From: Endomicrobium sp.
GTDB taxonomy: Bacteria > Elusimicrobiota > Endomicrobiia > Endomicrobiales > Endomicrobiaceae
Reading direction: 5' to 3'
Length of the DNA: 13,513 nt
Assembly (NCBI GenBank): GCA_031278405.1
Contig: JAITKL010000025.1
Location: 1-13,513, forward strand
The notes under the pieces are model-generated. The model did no database searches. It had not been told where the DNA came from and was given only the letters and a program-made list of their open reading frames with translations. Shown here piece by piece: positions 1 to 7,942 of the stretch. How positions within the stretch are numbered: the stretch's first letter is position 1; each line of letters starts with the position of its first letter. Made by a program: the position numbers and the translations under genes.

Positions 1-111
1 AAACTAAATCAAATATCTGAACAGCAACAAAACAAAAAAATTAATATAATTCCGTAAATTATAACCGAGCTTACAATTAAATTAAGATTTATTCCTGAAA
101 AAGAGAAATAA
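1..111 (+). pseudogene. Possible 3' end of a degraded gene entering from the left edge
   Basis: Frame 1 from the window edge reads 36 sense codons interrupted by one in-frame TAA at 55-57 and ending at TAA 109-111. The composition is protein-like: first a Gln/Asn/Lys-rich stretch (KLNQISEQQQNKK), then an alternating stretch (ELTIKLRFIPEKEK). The length is too short to identify a family and random open frames of this size are common in AT-rich DNA. Seen: the open frame and its internal stop. Inferred: that it is the tail of a decayed gene. Confidence 0.25.
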
Positions 112-114
112 GTA

Positions 115-143
115 TTGACAAAAACAAATATTTTTATTATAAA
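115..143 (+). promoter_or_regulatory. Near-consensus sigma70-type promoter with no recognisable downstream gene
   Basis: TTGACA at 115-120 and TATAAA at 138-143 are separated by exactly 17 bp, an almost perfect housekeeping-sigma promoter pointing right. Transcription would begin near 150 and run into sequence with no rightward ORF, antisense to the end of the beta-CASP gene. It may be a relic of a lost gene, drive a short RNA, or be a chance match in AT-rich DNA. Confidence 0.5.
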
Positions 144-149
144 ATACTT

Positions 150-459
150 TGGCTCTTAATTTTTACGGCTTTTTTACGACTTTATCATTTCCATAAATGT
201 CGATTTCTTTAAATATTCTAAACTTTCTTTTTTTGTCAAGCTGTTTATATGACATTCCGAGAATTAATTTGCATTACTATCTTCAGAATTTATTTTTTAA
301 TGCTTTTAAGCTTCTTTGGTAAATTCTGCAAAATTATTTTTATATACGATGGAACTATGAAATTTCCATCAAGTTCCAAGTCTTATAGATGAAGCAAGTC
401 TAAAATATTTTACTGCTAGAGAGAATAGTTGCCTAACTCTATTTGAATAATCTAAATGT
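150..459 (-). other. Gene-free stretch with possible minus-strand coding debris
   Basis: No intact gene is present. Read leftwards from about 400, two minus-strand frames give protein-like pieces. One contains DLELDGNFIVPSYIK. A second reads NNFAEFTKEA, then stops, then ECHINSLTKKESLEYLKK. They look like one frame broken by stops and a frameshift. I cannot assign a family. No hairpin followed by a T-run is visible that would end the beta-CASP transcript here. Confidence 0.25.
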
Positions 460-2067
460 CTAATAAAATATGCACGAGTCCCCATCTAGCTGTATTGTTT
501 TTCCAAGTCGCGTACCTTTTACTCTTGACCATCCTTTTTCCTGTAAGAGACTAACCGTTTGAGCGGTATTTTGTTTATTTGAATGTATTATATATATTTT
601 TGCATCTTTACTTTGCTTTGACAACCATTTTTGTAGCATTTCAAAATCTGCATGATCTGAGAACACGTTGTATCTCTTTATTTTCGCTGCAAGTTTCTTT
701 AAACCAAAAAGCGGTTTTTTATTTCTTAAAAGAAGTCCTGCCGAGCTTTCAGGATCTACATAATGTACTATCATCACAAAAACATTTTTATCAGGCAGCA
801 TTATTGGCGCAAGTTGCTCAGATTTGCCTTTATCCATATCGCCACTTGATGAAAACAAAATCATCTGCATTTCGTAATTTCCTATCATCTGCAACCTTGT
901 ATTTTCTGGAAGAATAGATTTCTTTTGGTATATAGTCTCTAAAAACCACTTTCTTTGACTATATTCATGCTCTTCATCTTCTTTTCTTGAAACCTCTTTT
1001 TGATATAAAGCCGTTATCGCGTTTGCAGAAGGCGATACTGAATAAATTGGAAATTTTTTTGATATATACCCGTCATCCTGCATAAGTTTTAATTCATATA
1101 AAACTTCCTGTGTTCTGTTTAAAGCAAATGTCGGAATCCAAACAGTCTTTCTCGATTCCAAAGCATTTTTTAAATCTTTTCTAAATAATTCATATTCTCT
1201 GGCAATATTATGGTTAACTTTACCACCGTAAGTAGCTTCCATAAAAATCAAATCAACAGATTCTGGTATTTCAAATTCTCCATTAAATTTGGAATTCCCG
1301 CTTCCCAGATCTCCAGAAAAGAGAACTTTTTCTTTATCCGTGCTAAAAATAATGCTCGCAGAACCTGGAATATGCCCTGCATTTATAAATTTAGCTTTTA
1401 AACTGTCTGAAATTTTTATTTCTTCGTTATAGTCTGCGTTAACAAATTTTTCTGATATTTTTTCAGATTCTCTCTCACAGCAATTTTTGCACAATATAAA
1501 TTTAACTTTTTCGTTTTTATCTAGATCTTTTAACAGCATTTCATCTTTTGAATAGCCTATTGATTTAATATTTTTCTTGCATTCTTCAGTCCAATGTGCA
1601 ACTACAGTTCCATTCTTTTCTTCCACTTTCTCATATTGGCTTTCCGACCAAAACCATTTTCTTTTTATTAAGTCAAACCCACTCCTTTCTTTAAAAAGAG
1701 CAATTGTCAACTCTTTTGTGGCTTTTGTAGAGTAAATTTTACCTTTGAAACCTTCATATATAAGAATAGGAATTCTGCCACTATGGTCTAAATGTGCATG
1801 TGTTAAAAAAAGAGCTTTTGCATCTATAAGCTCTTTCTGAATTTTAAGATTTAAAGATTCTTCCGAAGCAAAGAGGTCTATGTCTTGCTCGTCACTGCTG
1901 AACATAAAAAGACCGCAATCAATTATAATCTTTTCATCTCCCGTATCTAAAAGAAAACAACTACCTGAAACTGTTTCTGCAGCACCATAAGGCGTAACAG
2001 AAATATCCGCAAAAAGCGGCAATATAAAAAATAATATTACACATACGGCTGAAACTAATTTGTGCAC
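460..2067 (-). CDS. Beta-CASP metallo-beta-lactamase-fold hydrolase (CPSF/RNase J-like) with signal peptide
   Basis: The protein (about 535 residues) belongs to the metallo-beta-lactamase/beta-CASP family, whose members are mostly zinc-dependent RNases. Counting from the GTG at 2067, it shows the metal motif HAHLDH (90-95), a second metal His in NAGHIPGS (232), the metal Asp in FSGDLG (253), then beta-CASP motif A in MEATYGG (Glu277), motif B in FSDHAD (His472) and motif C in IIHSNK (His495). All expected catalytic ligands are present. The N-terminus has the hydrophobic core LVSAVCVILFFILPLFA followed by Asp, like a Sec signal peptide cleaved after FA. The start is uncertain. GTG 2067 follows a GAGGAG run closely; in-frame TTG codons at 2082 and 2079 have no ribosome site. 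It lies about 120 nt downstream of argS on the same strand. Substrate and localisation are inferred; an uncleaved membrane anchor is the alternative. Confidence 0.85.
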   Translation of the reverse strand: MHKLVSAVCVILFFILPLFADISVTPYGAAETVSGSCFLLDTGDEKIIIDCGLFMFSSDEQDIDLFASEESLNLKIQKELIDAKALFLTHAHLDHSGRIPILIYEGFKGKIYSTKATKELTIALFKERSGFDLIKRKWFWSESQYEKVEEKNGTVVAHWTEECKKNIKSIGYSKDEMLLKDLDKNEKVKFILCKNCCERESEKISEKFVNADYNEEIKISDSLKAKFINAGHIPGSASIIFSTDKEKVLFSGDLGSGNSKFNGEFEIPESVDLIFMEATYGGKVNHNIAREYELFRKDLKNALESRKTVWIPTFALNRTQEVLYELKLMQDDGYISKKFPIYSVSPSANAITALYQKEVSRKEDEEHEYSQRKWFLETIYQKKSILPENTRLQMIGNYEMQMILFSSSGDMDKGKSEQLAPIMLPDKNVFVMIVHYVDPESSAGLLLRNKKPLFGLKKLAAKIKRYNVFSDHADFEMLQKWLSKQSKDAKIYIIHSNKQNTAQTVSLLQEKGWSRVKGTRLGKTIQLDGDSCIFY

Positions 2068-2119
2068 ATCTCCTCGCAACAAATCTTACTGAAAATACTA
2101 AGGAATGACAGCAACTAAC

Positions 2120-2132
2120 TGATAACTTATCA
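2120..2132. promoter_or_regulatory. 13-bp palindrome upstream of the beta-CASP gene
   Basis: TGATAAcTTATCA is a perfect inverted repeat with a single central base, in the 120-nt gap between argS and the beta-CASP gene. It could be an operator, but no clear -35/-10 pair was found around it, and AT-rich palindromes arise by chance. Confidence 0.2.
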
Positions 2133-2187
2133 TACAATATAATATTATGATATATGTCGTCTTAGTCGATGGTGATAAAGCTTTATT

Positions 2188-3846
2188 CTACATTTTGTCT
2201 GGAGAAGAAATTCCGAGCAAACCAAGACCCGTCTGAATTATTATCATAACACCTTCAATCAATTTAAGCCTTGCACAAGCAAGAGCGGCGTCATCCGCCA
2301 AAACTCTACACTTTTCATAGAATTTATGATAACTGTCTGCAAGCTCTGTTAGATATACTGTAAAATGATGCGGACTCATTGTCTTTTCTGATAATGCCAA
2401 CGTATCGCAAAATGCTGCAAGCTGCTTTATCAAAACTCTTTCTTCTTTTGAATTAAGCAAATCAAAATTTACTTTTTCATTATCGGTGGCAAGATCCGCT
2501 CTGTTTTTACTCTCTTTAAAAATAGAGAAGCATCTTGCGTTTGCATATTGAACGTAAAAAACAGGATTTTCGCTTGATTGTTTTTTAGCAAGATCTAAGT
2601 CAAACTCTAATTGGGAATCAGACGCTCTAAGCAAAAAGAAAAATCTGCAAGCATCTTTACCTACTTTGTCAACAATAGATTTCAATGTGATAAACTCTCC
2701 TCTTCTTGTTGACATTGCAACAGACTGACCGTCGTGCACAAGCGACACAGGTTGATATAAAATAATATCTAAATTCTTTTTGCTAAAACCAAGCATCTGA
2801 ACGCACGCTTGAAGCCTTGCAATATAACCGTGATGATCCGCACCCAAAAGATTTACTAGTTTCTGAAAACCTCTCTCAAATTTATTCTTGTGATATGCGA
2901 CGTCAGAAGCCAAGTAAGTGTATCTGCCGTCGCTTCTTTTTAAAACTCTGTCTTTATCATCTCCAAATTTTGTTGAAGCAAGCCACAAAGCATCGTCTTT
3001 TTCATAAGCATCACCTTTTTTAAGGAGATATTGACAAACTTTGTCAACTTCGCTTTTGCCTTCTTTATCCTTAACCACCACAATCCTCGTTTCAGAAAAC
3101 CAATTGTCAAACTCAACAGCAAAATCTTTTAAATCTTCTTTTATTTTTTTTAGAATATCTTTTACAGATTCTCTTCTAAAATCTATTTCTTCAAAACTCT
3201 TGCCTTCTGCAATAAGCCTCTTGGCAATATTAACTATATACTCCCCTTGATAATGATCTGCGGGGAACTCAATTTTTTCGCCTTTTAGCTGCTTGTACCG
3301 AATTTCAACAGAATTCGCCAAAACAAGCATTTGATTGCCAACATCATTTAAATAATATTCTTTTGAAACGCTATATCCCAAATGCTTTAAAATCCTTGAG
3401 ATAGAATCACCTATCGCCGCGCCTCTTCCATGTCCTATGTGCAGAGGTCCGGTCGGATTTGCCGAAACAAATTCCAACAAAATTTTTTCTTTGTTGTTTG
3501 CTACCATGCTTCCATATTTATTTTTTTCTTTAAGAATCGCTTTTAACTCTCTGTACAAAACATTATTTTTAACATGGAGATTTATAAATCCAGAACCTGC
3601 AATCTCAGCTTTTTCTATAAGATTTGGAAGTTTTTTAGATATAATGTCTATTATCTCTTGAGCTACAACTCTAGGATTTGTTTTAACTTTTTTAGCTATA
3701 AGCATAGCGACGTTGGTTGCAAAATCCGCGTCAATATTCTTCGGTGGAACTTCTACCGTAAAATTAACACTTTCCGTTATGCCCTTAGATTCTAAATATT
3801 CAGCGATTATACCGTTTAAAACAGTTGTTATTTTTTGTTTTATCAT
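2188..3846 (-). CDS. argS: Arginyl-tRNA synthetase
   Basis: This cytoplasmic class I synthetase attaches arginine to tRNA-Arg using ATP. The 552-residue length is normal for ArgRS. The order is an N-terminal additional domain (about 1-85, with FATNVAM), the catalytic Rossmann core with SANPTGPLHIGHGRG (HIGH at 136-139), DVGNQ near 168, GADHHGY near 336, and the second signature VAMSTRRG near 376-383. A C-terminal helical DALR-type anticodon-binding domain follows, with YVQYANAR near 430. The first Lys of KMSK is replaced (VAMST), a variant known in many ArgRS enzymes. I chose ATG 3846 rather than TTG 3852 because it overlaps the stop of the upstream nitroreductase gene as ATGA, a typical translational-coupling arrangement. 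The two genes are therefore probably co-transcribed. The ATAAAGCTTTAT palindrome just after the stop has no loop and is not a convincing terminator. Confidence 0.97.
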   Translation of the reverse strand: MIKQKITTVLNGIIAEYLESKGITESVNFTVEVPPKNIDADFATNVAMLIAKKVKTNPRVVAQEIIDIISKKLPNLIEKAEIAGSGFINLHVKNNVLYRELKAILKEKNKYGSMVANNKEKILLEFVSANPTGPLHIGHGRGAAIGDSISRILKHLGYSVSKEYYLNDVGNQMLVLANSVEIRYKQLKGEKIEFPADHYQGEYIVNIAKRLIAEGKSFEEIDFRRESVKDILKKIKEDLKDFAVEFDNWFSETRIVVVKDKEGKSEVDKVCQYLLKKGDAYEKDDALWLASTKFGDDKDRVLKRSDGRYTYLASDVAYHKNKFERGFQKLVNLLGADHHGYIARLQACVQMLGFSKKNLDIILYQPVSLVHDGQSVAMSTRRGEFITLKSIVDKVGKDACRFFFLLRASDSQLEFDLDLAKKQSSENPVFYVQYANARCFSIFKESKNRADLATDNEKVNFDLLNSKEERVLIKQLAAFCDTLALSEKTMSPHHFTVYLTELADSYHKFYEKCRVLADDAALACARLKLIEGVMIIIQTGLGLLGISSPDKM

Positions 3847-4346
3847 TTCCAAGTCTCATACTTAATCTTTGCCGGATCCCACTTATCTTTCGGTGGATTA
3901 TTATCATCAGATTTTCCTATAACAACAAGAGAAAACGCTTTTATATTTTCAGGAAAATTCAAAAGTTTTTCTATTGCCTCCGACCTCTCTTTGTTTGAGT
4001 ATATTCCACACCAAACAGATCCGTATCCTTTTGCCGTTGCAGCTAAAAGAATATTTTCAGTAGCTGCAGCACAATCTTGAGGTAAATAATCTTGAAAGAC
4101 TAAATTTTTATCGCCAACAACTAAAATAGCCAAAGGTGCTTGTAAAATCATCTGAGCGGCCTGATGGACAACCGCGAGTTTTTTGTGAATTTCTTTATCT
4201 TTTATTACAAGGAAAGATACACATCTTGAATTCCTTGCAGTAGGGGCAGATAACCCTGCTCTTAAAATATATTCTAAATCCTCTTTTTTAACGTCTTCAT
4301 CCTTAGTATATTTGCGAACGCTTCTTCTCTCAAGTAAAATATCCAT
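3843..4346 (-). CDS. Nitroreductase-family FMN-dependent oxidoreductase
   Basis: This 167-residue protein belongs to the compact nitroreductase family, FMN-bound NAD(P)H-dependent flavoproteins of the cytoplasm with diverse and often unknown substrates. Visible features are the FMN-phosphate motif RRSVRKYT at 7-14, the APTARNS segment at 34-40, the helix DCAAATENILLAA at 91-103, the GYGSVWCG segment at 107-114 and the usual C-terminal ending KIKYETWK. The start ATG at 4346 has a good AGGAG ribosome site about seven bases upstream. The stop overlaps the argS start by four bases, so the pair forms a small operon. Its chemical role cannot be read from the sequence; the link to argS is probably only positional. 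Confidence 0.92.
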   Translation of the reverse strand: MDILLERRSVRKYTKDEDVKKEDLEYILRAGLSAPTARNSRCVSFLVIKDKEIHKKLAVVHQAAQMILQAPLAILVVGDKNLVFQDYLPQDCAAATENILLAATAKGYGSVWCGIYSNKERSEAIEKLLNFPENIKAFSLVVIGKSDDNNPPKDKWDPAKIKYETWK

Positions 4347-4478
4347 TTTATCTCCTCTTAATTCAAGTTTACCATCGCATAAATTCTTTTAGCTCTTTCA
4401 ACTTCTTTATTTTGTCAGCTGTTTAGTTAGGACAGTGGCTTTAAAAAAATTACTTTTTGTAGTATTTTGTGATGTTAC

Positions 4479-4646
4479 CTAGGATACCCTATCGGCACCC
4501 TCCTGTTCACATAGCACACAATGTTTATTATACGCCACGATACTGCTCACTTCAATGTTATCTAATACTCCAATTTCTCTTTGAGAGACAATCCAGTAAA
4601 TTCTTTCTTCAAATTTTGTATTTGTATATGAATTAAAAGTATATCT
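4479..4646 (-). pseudogene. Unidentified short coding remnant, 55 codons without a start
   Basis: The minus strand is open for 55 codons between TAA (4649-4647) and TAG (4481-4479), with no ATG. The translation is protein-like: it contains FEERIYWIVSQREIGVLDN, then IVAYNKHCVLCEQEGADRVS with a CVLC pair. The local DNA around 4480-4560 looks richer in G and C than the rest of the gap, as expected for former coding sequence. I do not recognise the family. It could also be a chance open frame. Confidence 0.3.
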
Positions 4647-4872
4647 TTAAAAGCATAATATAAAAAGAACACAAAAATCTTAAATTAACCACCAAATGCT
4701 GTATAGTTTTCTGCACGAACTCATTTTTATTGTAAATTATACTAAAATTCTTATTAAACTTTCGCTATGTATATTTGTAACTGTAAAATAATTAATATAA
4801 TTAAAGTTTTAAACTTAACAACGAAACGAAATTTTTGCAATACAAATAAAACTTTAAAAGACCCTTTTATGA

Positions 4873-4878
4873 TATAAT
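4873..4878 (+). promoter_or_regulatory. Probable -10 element of the helicase gene
   Basis: A perfect TATAAT lies only 10 bases before the helicase ATG. No good -35 box sits 16-18 bp upstream (the nearest AT-rich match is AACTTT around 4850-4855). If used, transcription starts about 4884-4886, leaving a leader of only a few bases without room for a Shine-Dalgarno site. Confidence 0.45.
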
Positions 4879-4888
4879 ACCGCTCATT

Positions 4889-7171
4889 ATGAAAGAAATA
4901 TCAACCAAAAACTTAAATGCTAATCAACAAGAAGCAGTACTATGCACTGAAGGTCCATTAATAATATTTGCAGGCGCAGGAACTGGAAAGACTAGAGTGA
5001 TAACCCACAGAATAGCGCACTTGTTATCTATTGGAGTTGCTCCTTACTCAATATTGGCTGTTACATTTACCAACAAAGCCGCCACAGAAATGAAACAGAG
5101 GGTAATAGAATTATCCCCCGAAACGGGCGAAAAAGTATGGATATCAACTTTTCATGCGTTTTGTGCTTATTTTTTAAGAGTTGAAGCTGTAAAAATAGGT
5201 CTAAATCCTAACTTTCTTATATGTGATTTCAGCCAACAAAAAAATGTAATCAAAGACTGTTTAAAAGATTTGAATCTTGACGAGAAGAAATTCAAAATAT
5301 CAAGTATTGCAGATAAAATAAGTCGCGCAAAAGACGATTTAAAAACCTCTTTCGACTTAACGACTCAAGCTGAAGAAAACGGCGATTTTATGGGTACTAA
5401 TATTGCAAAAATATACCAACTCTATCAAAAAAAACTGGAAAGTTCAGCTTATTTGGACTTTGGAGATCTAATAATGCACACGGTGGTTTCATTGGAACAA
5501 TATCCCGCATTGTTGAAGCATTACCAAGAGAAATATAGGTACATAATGATTGATGAATACCAAGATACAAATCATGCTCAATATATGTTTGCAAAGCTTC
5601 TTACAGCAAAAAACAAGAATATCTGTGTAGTTGGCGACGACGACCAGTCAGTTTACTCATGGAGGGGCGCCGACATTAACAATATTTTGGATTTTGAAAA
5701 TGATTATCCTAACGCCAAAGCAGTAAAGCTGGAACAAAACTACAGATCAACACCTAAAATACTAGAAACCGCTCACAAAGTGATAAGACATAACGATGCA
5801 AGAGTAAGTAAACACTTGTGGACACAAAACCCTGATGATGGAACAGTATCAGTACTAAACGCTACAACAGAAAATGACGAAGCAGTAAAAGTCGCCGAGC
5901 TAATATCTCTAAGAAGTATAAATGCTGAATATAACTTATCTGATTTTGCAGTTTTTTACAGAACAAATGCCCAATCGCGTACTTTTGAAGATGCTTTTAG
6001 AAGAGCAGGGCTTCCATATGCAATAGTTGGAACTTTAAAATTTTACGACCGCGCTGAAATTAAAGATATCATGGCATACTTAAAACTCATACATAATTCC
6101 AATGATAATATGAGTTTTAAAAGAATTATAAATATACCTAAAAGAGGAATTGGAAAAACTTCTGTAGAAGCATTAGAAAAATTTTCAATTATTAAAAATA
6201 TATCTATTTGGCAAGCAATTGACTCTGCTCAAGAAGCAAATTTAACAAAAGGAGCGGTTGCATCTCTAAAATCTTTTTCTCTTCTTATAAAAAGTTTTAT
6301 TGATTTAAAAAATAATACTTCAATCAAGGAGATGGCGGAAAAAGTTATTCTGCATTCTGGATATTTAAAAGAACTTGAAGCTGAAAACTCACCTGAATCC
6401 AAAACAAAAATAGAAAATATTCAAGAATTGATTTCGGCAATTGATGACTTTGAAAAACGCTCTCCCGACAAATCGCTTGCAGGATACCTAACGCAAATAG
6501 CCTTGATAAGCGATATAGATTCTTTAGACGAATCTAAAGGCAAGATTACGTTAATGACATTTCATCTAGCCAAAGGTTTAGAGTTTAAAAATGTTTTTCT
6601 TTGTGGACTTGAAGAAGGTTTATTCCCTATAGGAGAATCTGCACTTAATCCTCAAGAATTGGAAGAAGAAAGAAGACTTATGTACGTCGGTATGACAAGA
6701 GCTATAAAAAATCTCTATTTGTGCTGGGCTACAGAGAGAACTGTCTATGGCAAAGTTAAATGGAACATACCTTCAAGATTTATCACTGAAGCAGGATTTA
6801 GGAAAGAAGTTATTGAACAACACAACATTAAAAACTTTAATCAAGGATTTAACAGAACAAAATGGAATGCAACGTCTAACTACAAACAGTATAATAATTT
6901 TTCCAGAGCGAAAATTTCGTACAGAAACGAAGATTCGTGCAAATATATACATATAAATAACGAATTAACTAAAGACTATCCTCTTTATACCTCCAGTTCA
7001 GATTCAAGTCCTTATAAAATAGGAGATATCGTTTCACATCCCATTTTTGGAAAAGGCAAGATTATTGAAAAAAGTGGTATTGGAAACGATTTGAAACTTG
7101 TTGTTTTGTTTGAAACAGGACAATGGAAGAAGCTTCTGGCAAGAGTTGCTAATTTGAGCGCTGTATCCTGA
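4889..7171 (+). CDS. pcrA: UvrD/PcrA-type superfamily 1 3'-5' DNA helicase
   Basis: This ATP-dependent 3'-5' DNA translocase acts in nucleotide-excision repair, removal of recombinase filaments and transcription-replication conflicts. The 760-residue protein has all SF1A motifs: Q-motif LNANQQEAV (9-17), Walker A AGAGTGKT (28-35), motif Ia TFTNKAATEMK, Walker B/motif II IDEYQDT (Asp222-Glu223), motif III QSVYSWRGA (from Gln253), motif IV EQNYRST, motif V TFHLAKGLEF and motif VI YVGMTRA (Arg604). The final ~55 residues (IGDIVSHPIFGKGKI...LLARVANL) match the Tudor-like C-terminal domain of PcrA that contacts RNA polymerase, which supports PcrA over Rep. The start ATG directly follows the long ORF's first in-frame start, but no Shine-Dalgarno site precedes it. 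It stands alone, divergent from the nitroreductase operon. pcrA and uvrD names are interchangeable here. Confidence 0.95.
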   Translation: MKEISTKNLNANQQEAVLCTEGPLIIFAGAGTGKTRVITHRIAHLLSIGVAPYSILAVTFTNKAATEMKQRVIELSPETGEKVWISTFHAFCAYFLRVEAVKIGLNPNFLICDFSQQKNVIKDCLKDLNLDEKKFKISSIADKISRAKDDLKTSFDLTTQAEENGDFMGTNIAKIYQLYQKKLESSAYLDFGDLIMHTVVSLEQYPALLKHYQEKYRYIMIDEYQDTNHAQYMFAKLLTAKNKNICVVGDDDQSVYSWRGADINNILDFENDYPNAKAVKLEQNYRSTPKILETAHKVIRHNDARVSKHLWTQNPDDGTVSVLNATTENDEAVKVAELISLRSINAEYNLSDFAVFYRTNAQSRTFEDAFRRAGLPYAIVGTLKFYDRAEIKDIMAYLKLIHNSNDNMSFKRIINIPKRGIGKTSVEALEKFSIIKNISIWQAIDSAQEANLTKGAVASLKSFSLLIKSFIDLKNNTSIKEMAEKVILHSGYLKELEAENSPESKTKIENIQELISAIDDFEKRSPDKSLAGYLTQIALISDIDSLDESKGKITLMTFHLAKGLEFKNVFLCGLEEGLFPIGESALNPQELEEERRLMYVGMTRAIKNLYLCWATERTVYGKVKWNIPSRFITEAGFRKEVIEQHNIKNFNQGFNRTKWNATSNYKQYNNFSRAKISYRNEDSCKYIHINNELTKDYPLYTSSSDSSPYKIGDIVSHPIFGKGKIIEKSGIGNDLKLVVLFETGQWKKLLARVANLSAVS

Positions 7172-7293
7172 GCGAAATTTATTTTTAAAAACCACGAAAC
7201 TTCCAAATAACTAATTTTTGACAATCTTCTAAAATATTTAAGGTATATCCTTGAAAATGTTATATTCTTCTTTTTCTTAACTCTTGCTAATGT

Positions 7294-7461
7294 TCATCTA
7301 TAAAATTGTTTGGATTGAATTTCTTCAGCGTTTGATTTTGCCTTCGTTTGCAAAACTTTTTTGCTCTTGGTAAAAGGTGTTTTGAGCAAAGTGCTTATTA
7401 TCAGTATCGCTATTACTATTAAAAGTAACAGAGCAATTCCTAATTTATGTTTGTCTTTCAT
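7294..7461 (-). CDS. Small single-span membrane protein, unknown function
   Basis: A 55-residue ORF begins at ATG 7461, which is preceded by a purine-rich GGGGGAGAG that can serve as a ribosome site; an upstream in-frame ATG at 7497 has none. The protein has a basic N-terminus (MKDKHK), one hydrophobic span at about 7-26 (LGIALLLLIVIAILIISTLL), and a basic, polar tail rich in Lys, Ser and Gln. It stands convergent to the helicase gene and is followed by no evident terminator. I do not recognise a family. It may be a real small membrane protein or the intact head of a truncated larger gene, given the decayed DNA upstream. Confidence 0.5.
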   Translation of the reverse strand: MKDKHKLGIALLLLIVIAILIISTLLKTPFTKSKKVLQTKAKSNAEEIQSKQFYR

Positions 7462-7639
7462 CTCTCTCCCCCAAAAAAACAATATATATTTATACACTTA
7501 TTTTTTTAGTATTCTATGAAATTGAATAATTTTATACAATGTTTACATGGATTTTAAAACATTTTTGGAGTAATAGTTCTAAAAAAAATAATTTTCCTGT
7601 TGTGATGTGTAATTCTTCAGCTAAATACAATTTACGAAA

Positions 7640-7942
7640 ACATGCTTTTATTCGACGACTGCGGTAGCTACGATGGAAGAGATTATGGTAATGTAATTAT
7701 AATTGACAAAGCTTATAATCTATAATCTTAAAAGTTTTTCAACTATGTATGTTAAACTTCAAAAAAGAAGCTGAGTATTACCTCTACAATCAATCAAATA
7801 AATTCTTCTGCATGCGGAAGCTCTTTGGTTTTAGAATCAAATTTCTCAAGTTGGTTTAAGAAAAAAGAAGTTTCTGTAACCAATATGGAATTTTTAATAA
7901 TTGTTTTTTCAGCTGCAAAACACATAAACAAAAGCGTGATAG
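7640..7942 (+). pseudogene. Unidentified coding fragments, plus strand
   Basis: Two protein-like stretches occur in different frames. From an ATG near 7643 a 27-codon frame reads MLLFDDCGSYDGRDYGNVII and ends at TAA. From about 7808 another frame reads SSACGSSLVLESNFSSWFKK and continues through SVTNMEFLIIVFSAAKHINK to a TAG near 7940. The antisense frames over the same stretch are also partly open, so strand assignment is uncertain. No family is recognised. Confidence 0.25.

Larger units (their letters stand above)
4347..4888. other. 542-bp divergent intergenic region, no intact gene
   Basis: This region separates the leftward nitroreductase-argS operon from the rightward helicase gene. It contains the nitroreductase ribosome site, a possible minus-strand coding remnant (4479-4646) and the helicase -10 element (4873-4878). 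I found no tRNA, riboswitch-like fold or terminator. A clear promoter for the nitroreductase operon could not be picked out. Confidence 0.6.

Noticed and set aside
579..1401. Open frames on the plus strand inside the beta-CASP gene
   Set aside because: They are antisense shadows of a gene with intact catalytic motifs and have no recognisable products.
2175..2186. ATAAAGCTTTAT palindrome just past the argS stop as a terminator
   Set aside because: There is no loop and no U-run, so it cannot form a normal intrinsic terminator.
2700..2720. ArgRS lacking the first Lys of KMSK as a sign of inactivation
   Set aside because: Many functional ArgRS enzymes lack that Lys; the rest of the protein is intact.
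7230..7260. AAGGtatatCCTT hairpin between pcrA and the small membrane gene as a bidirectional terminator
   Set aside because: The stem is only 6-7 bp with a wobble pair and no T-tract follows on either strand.
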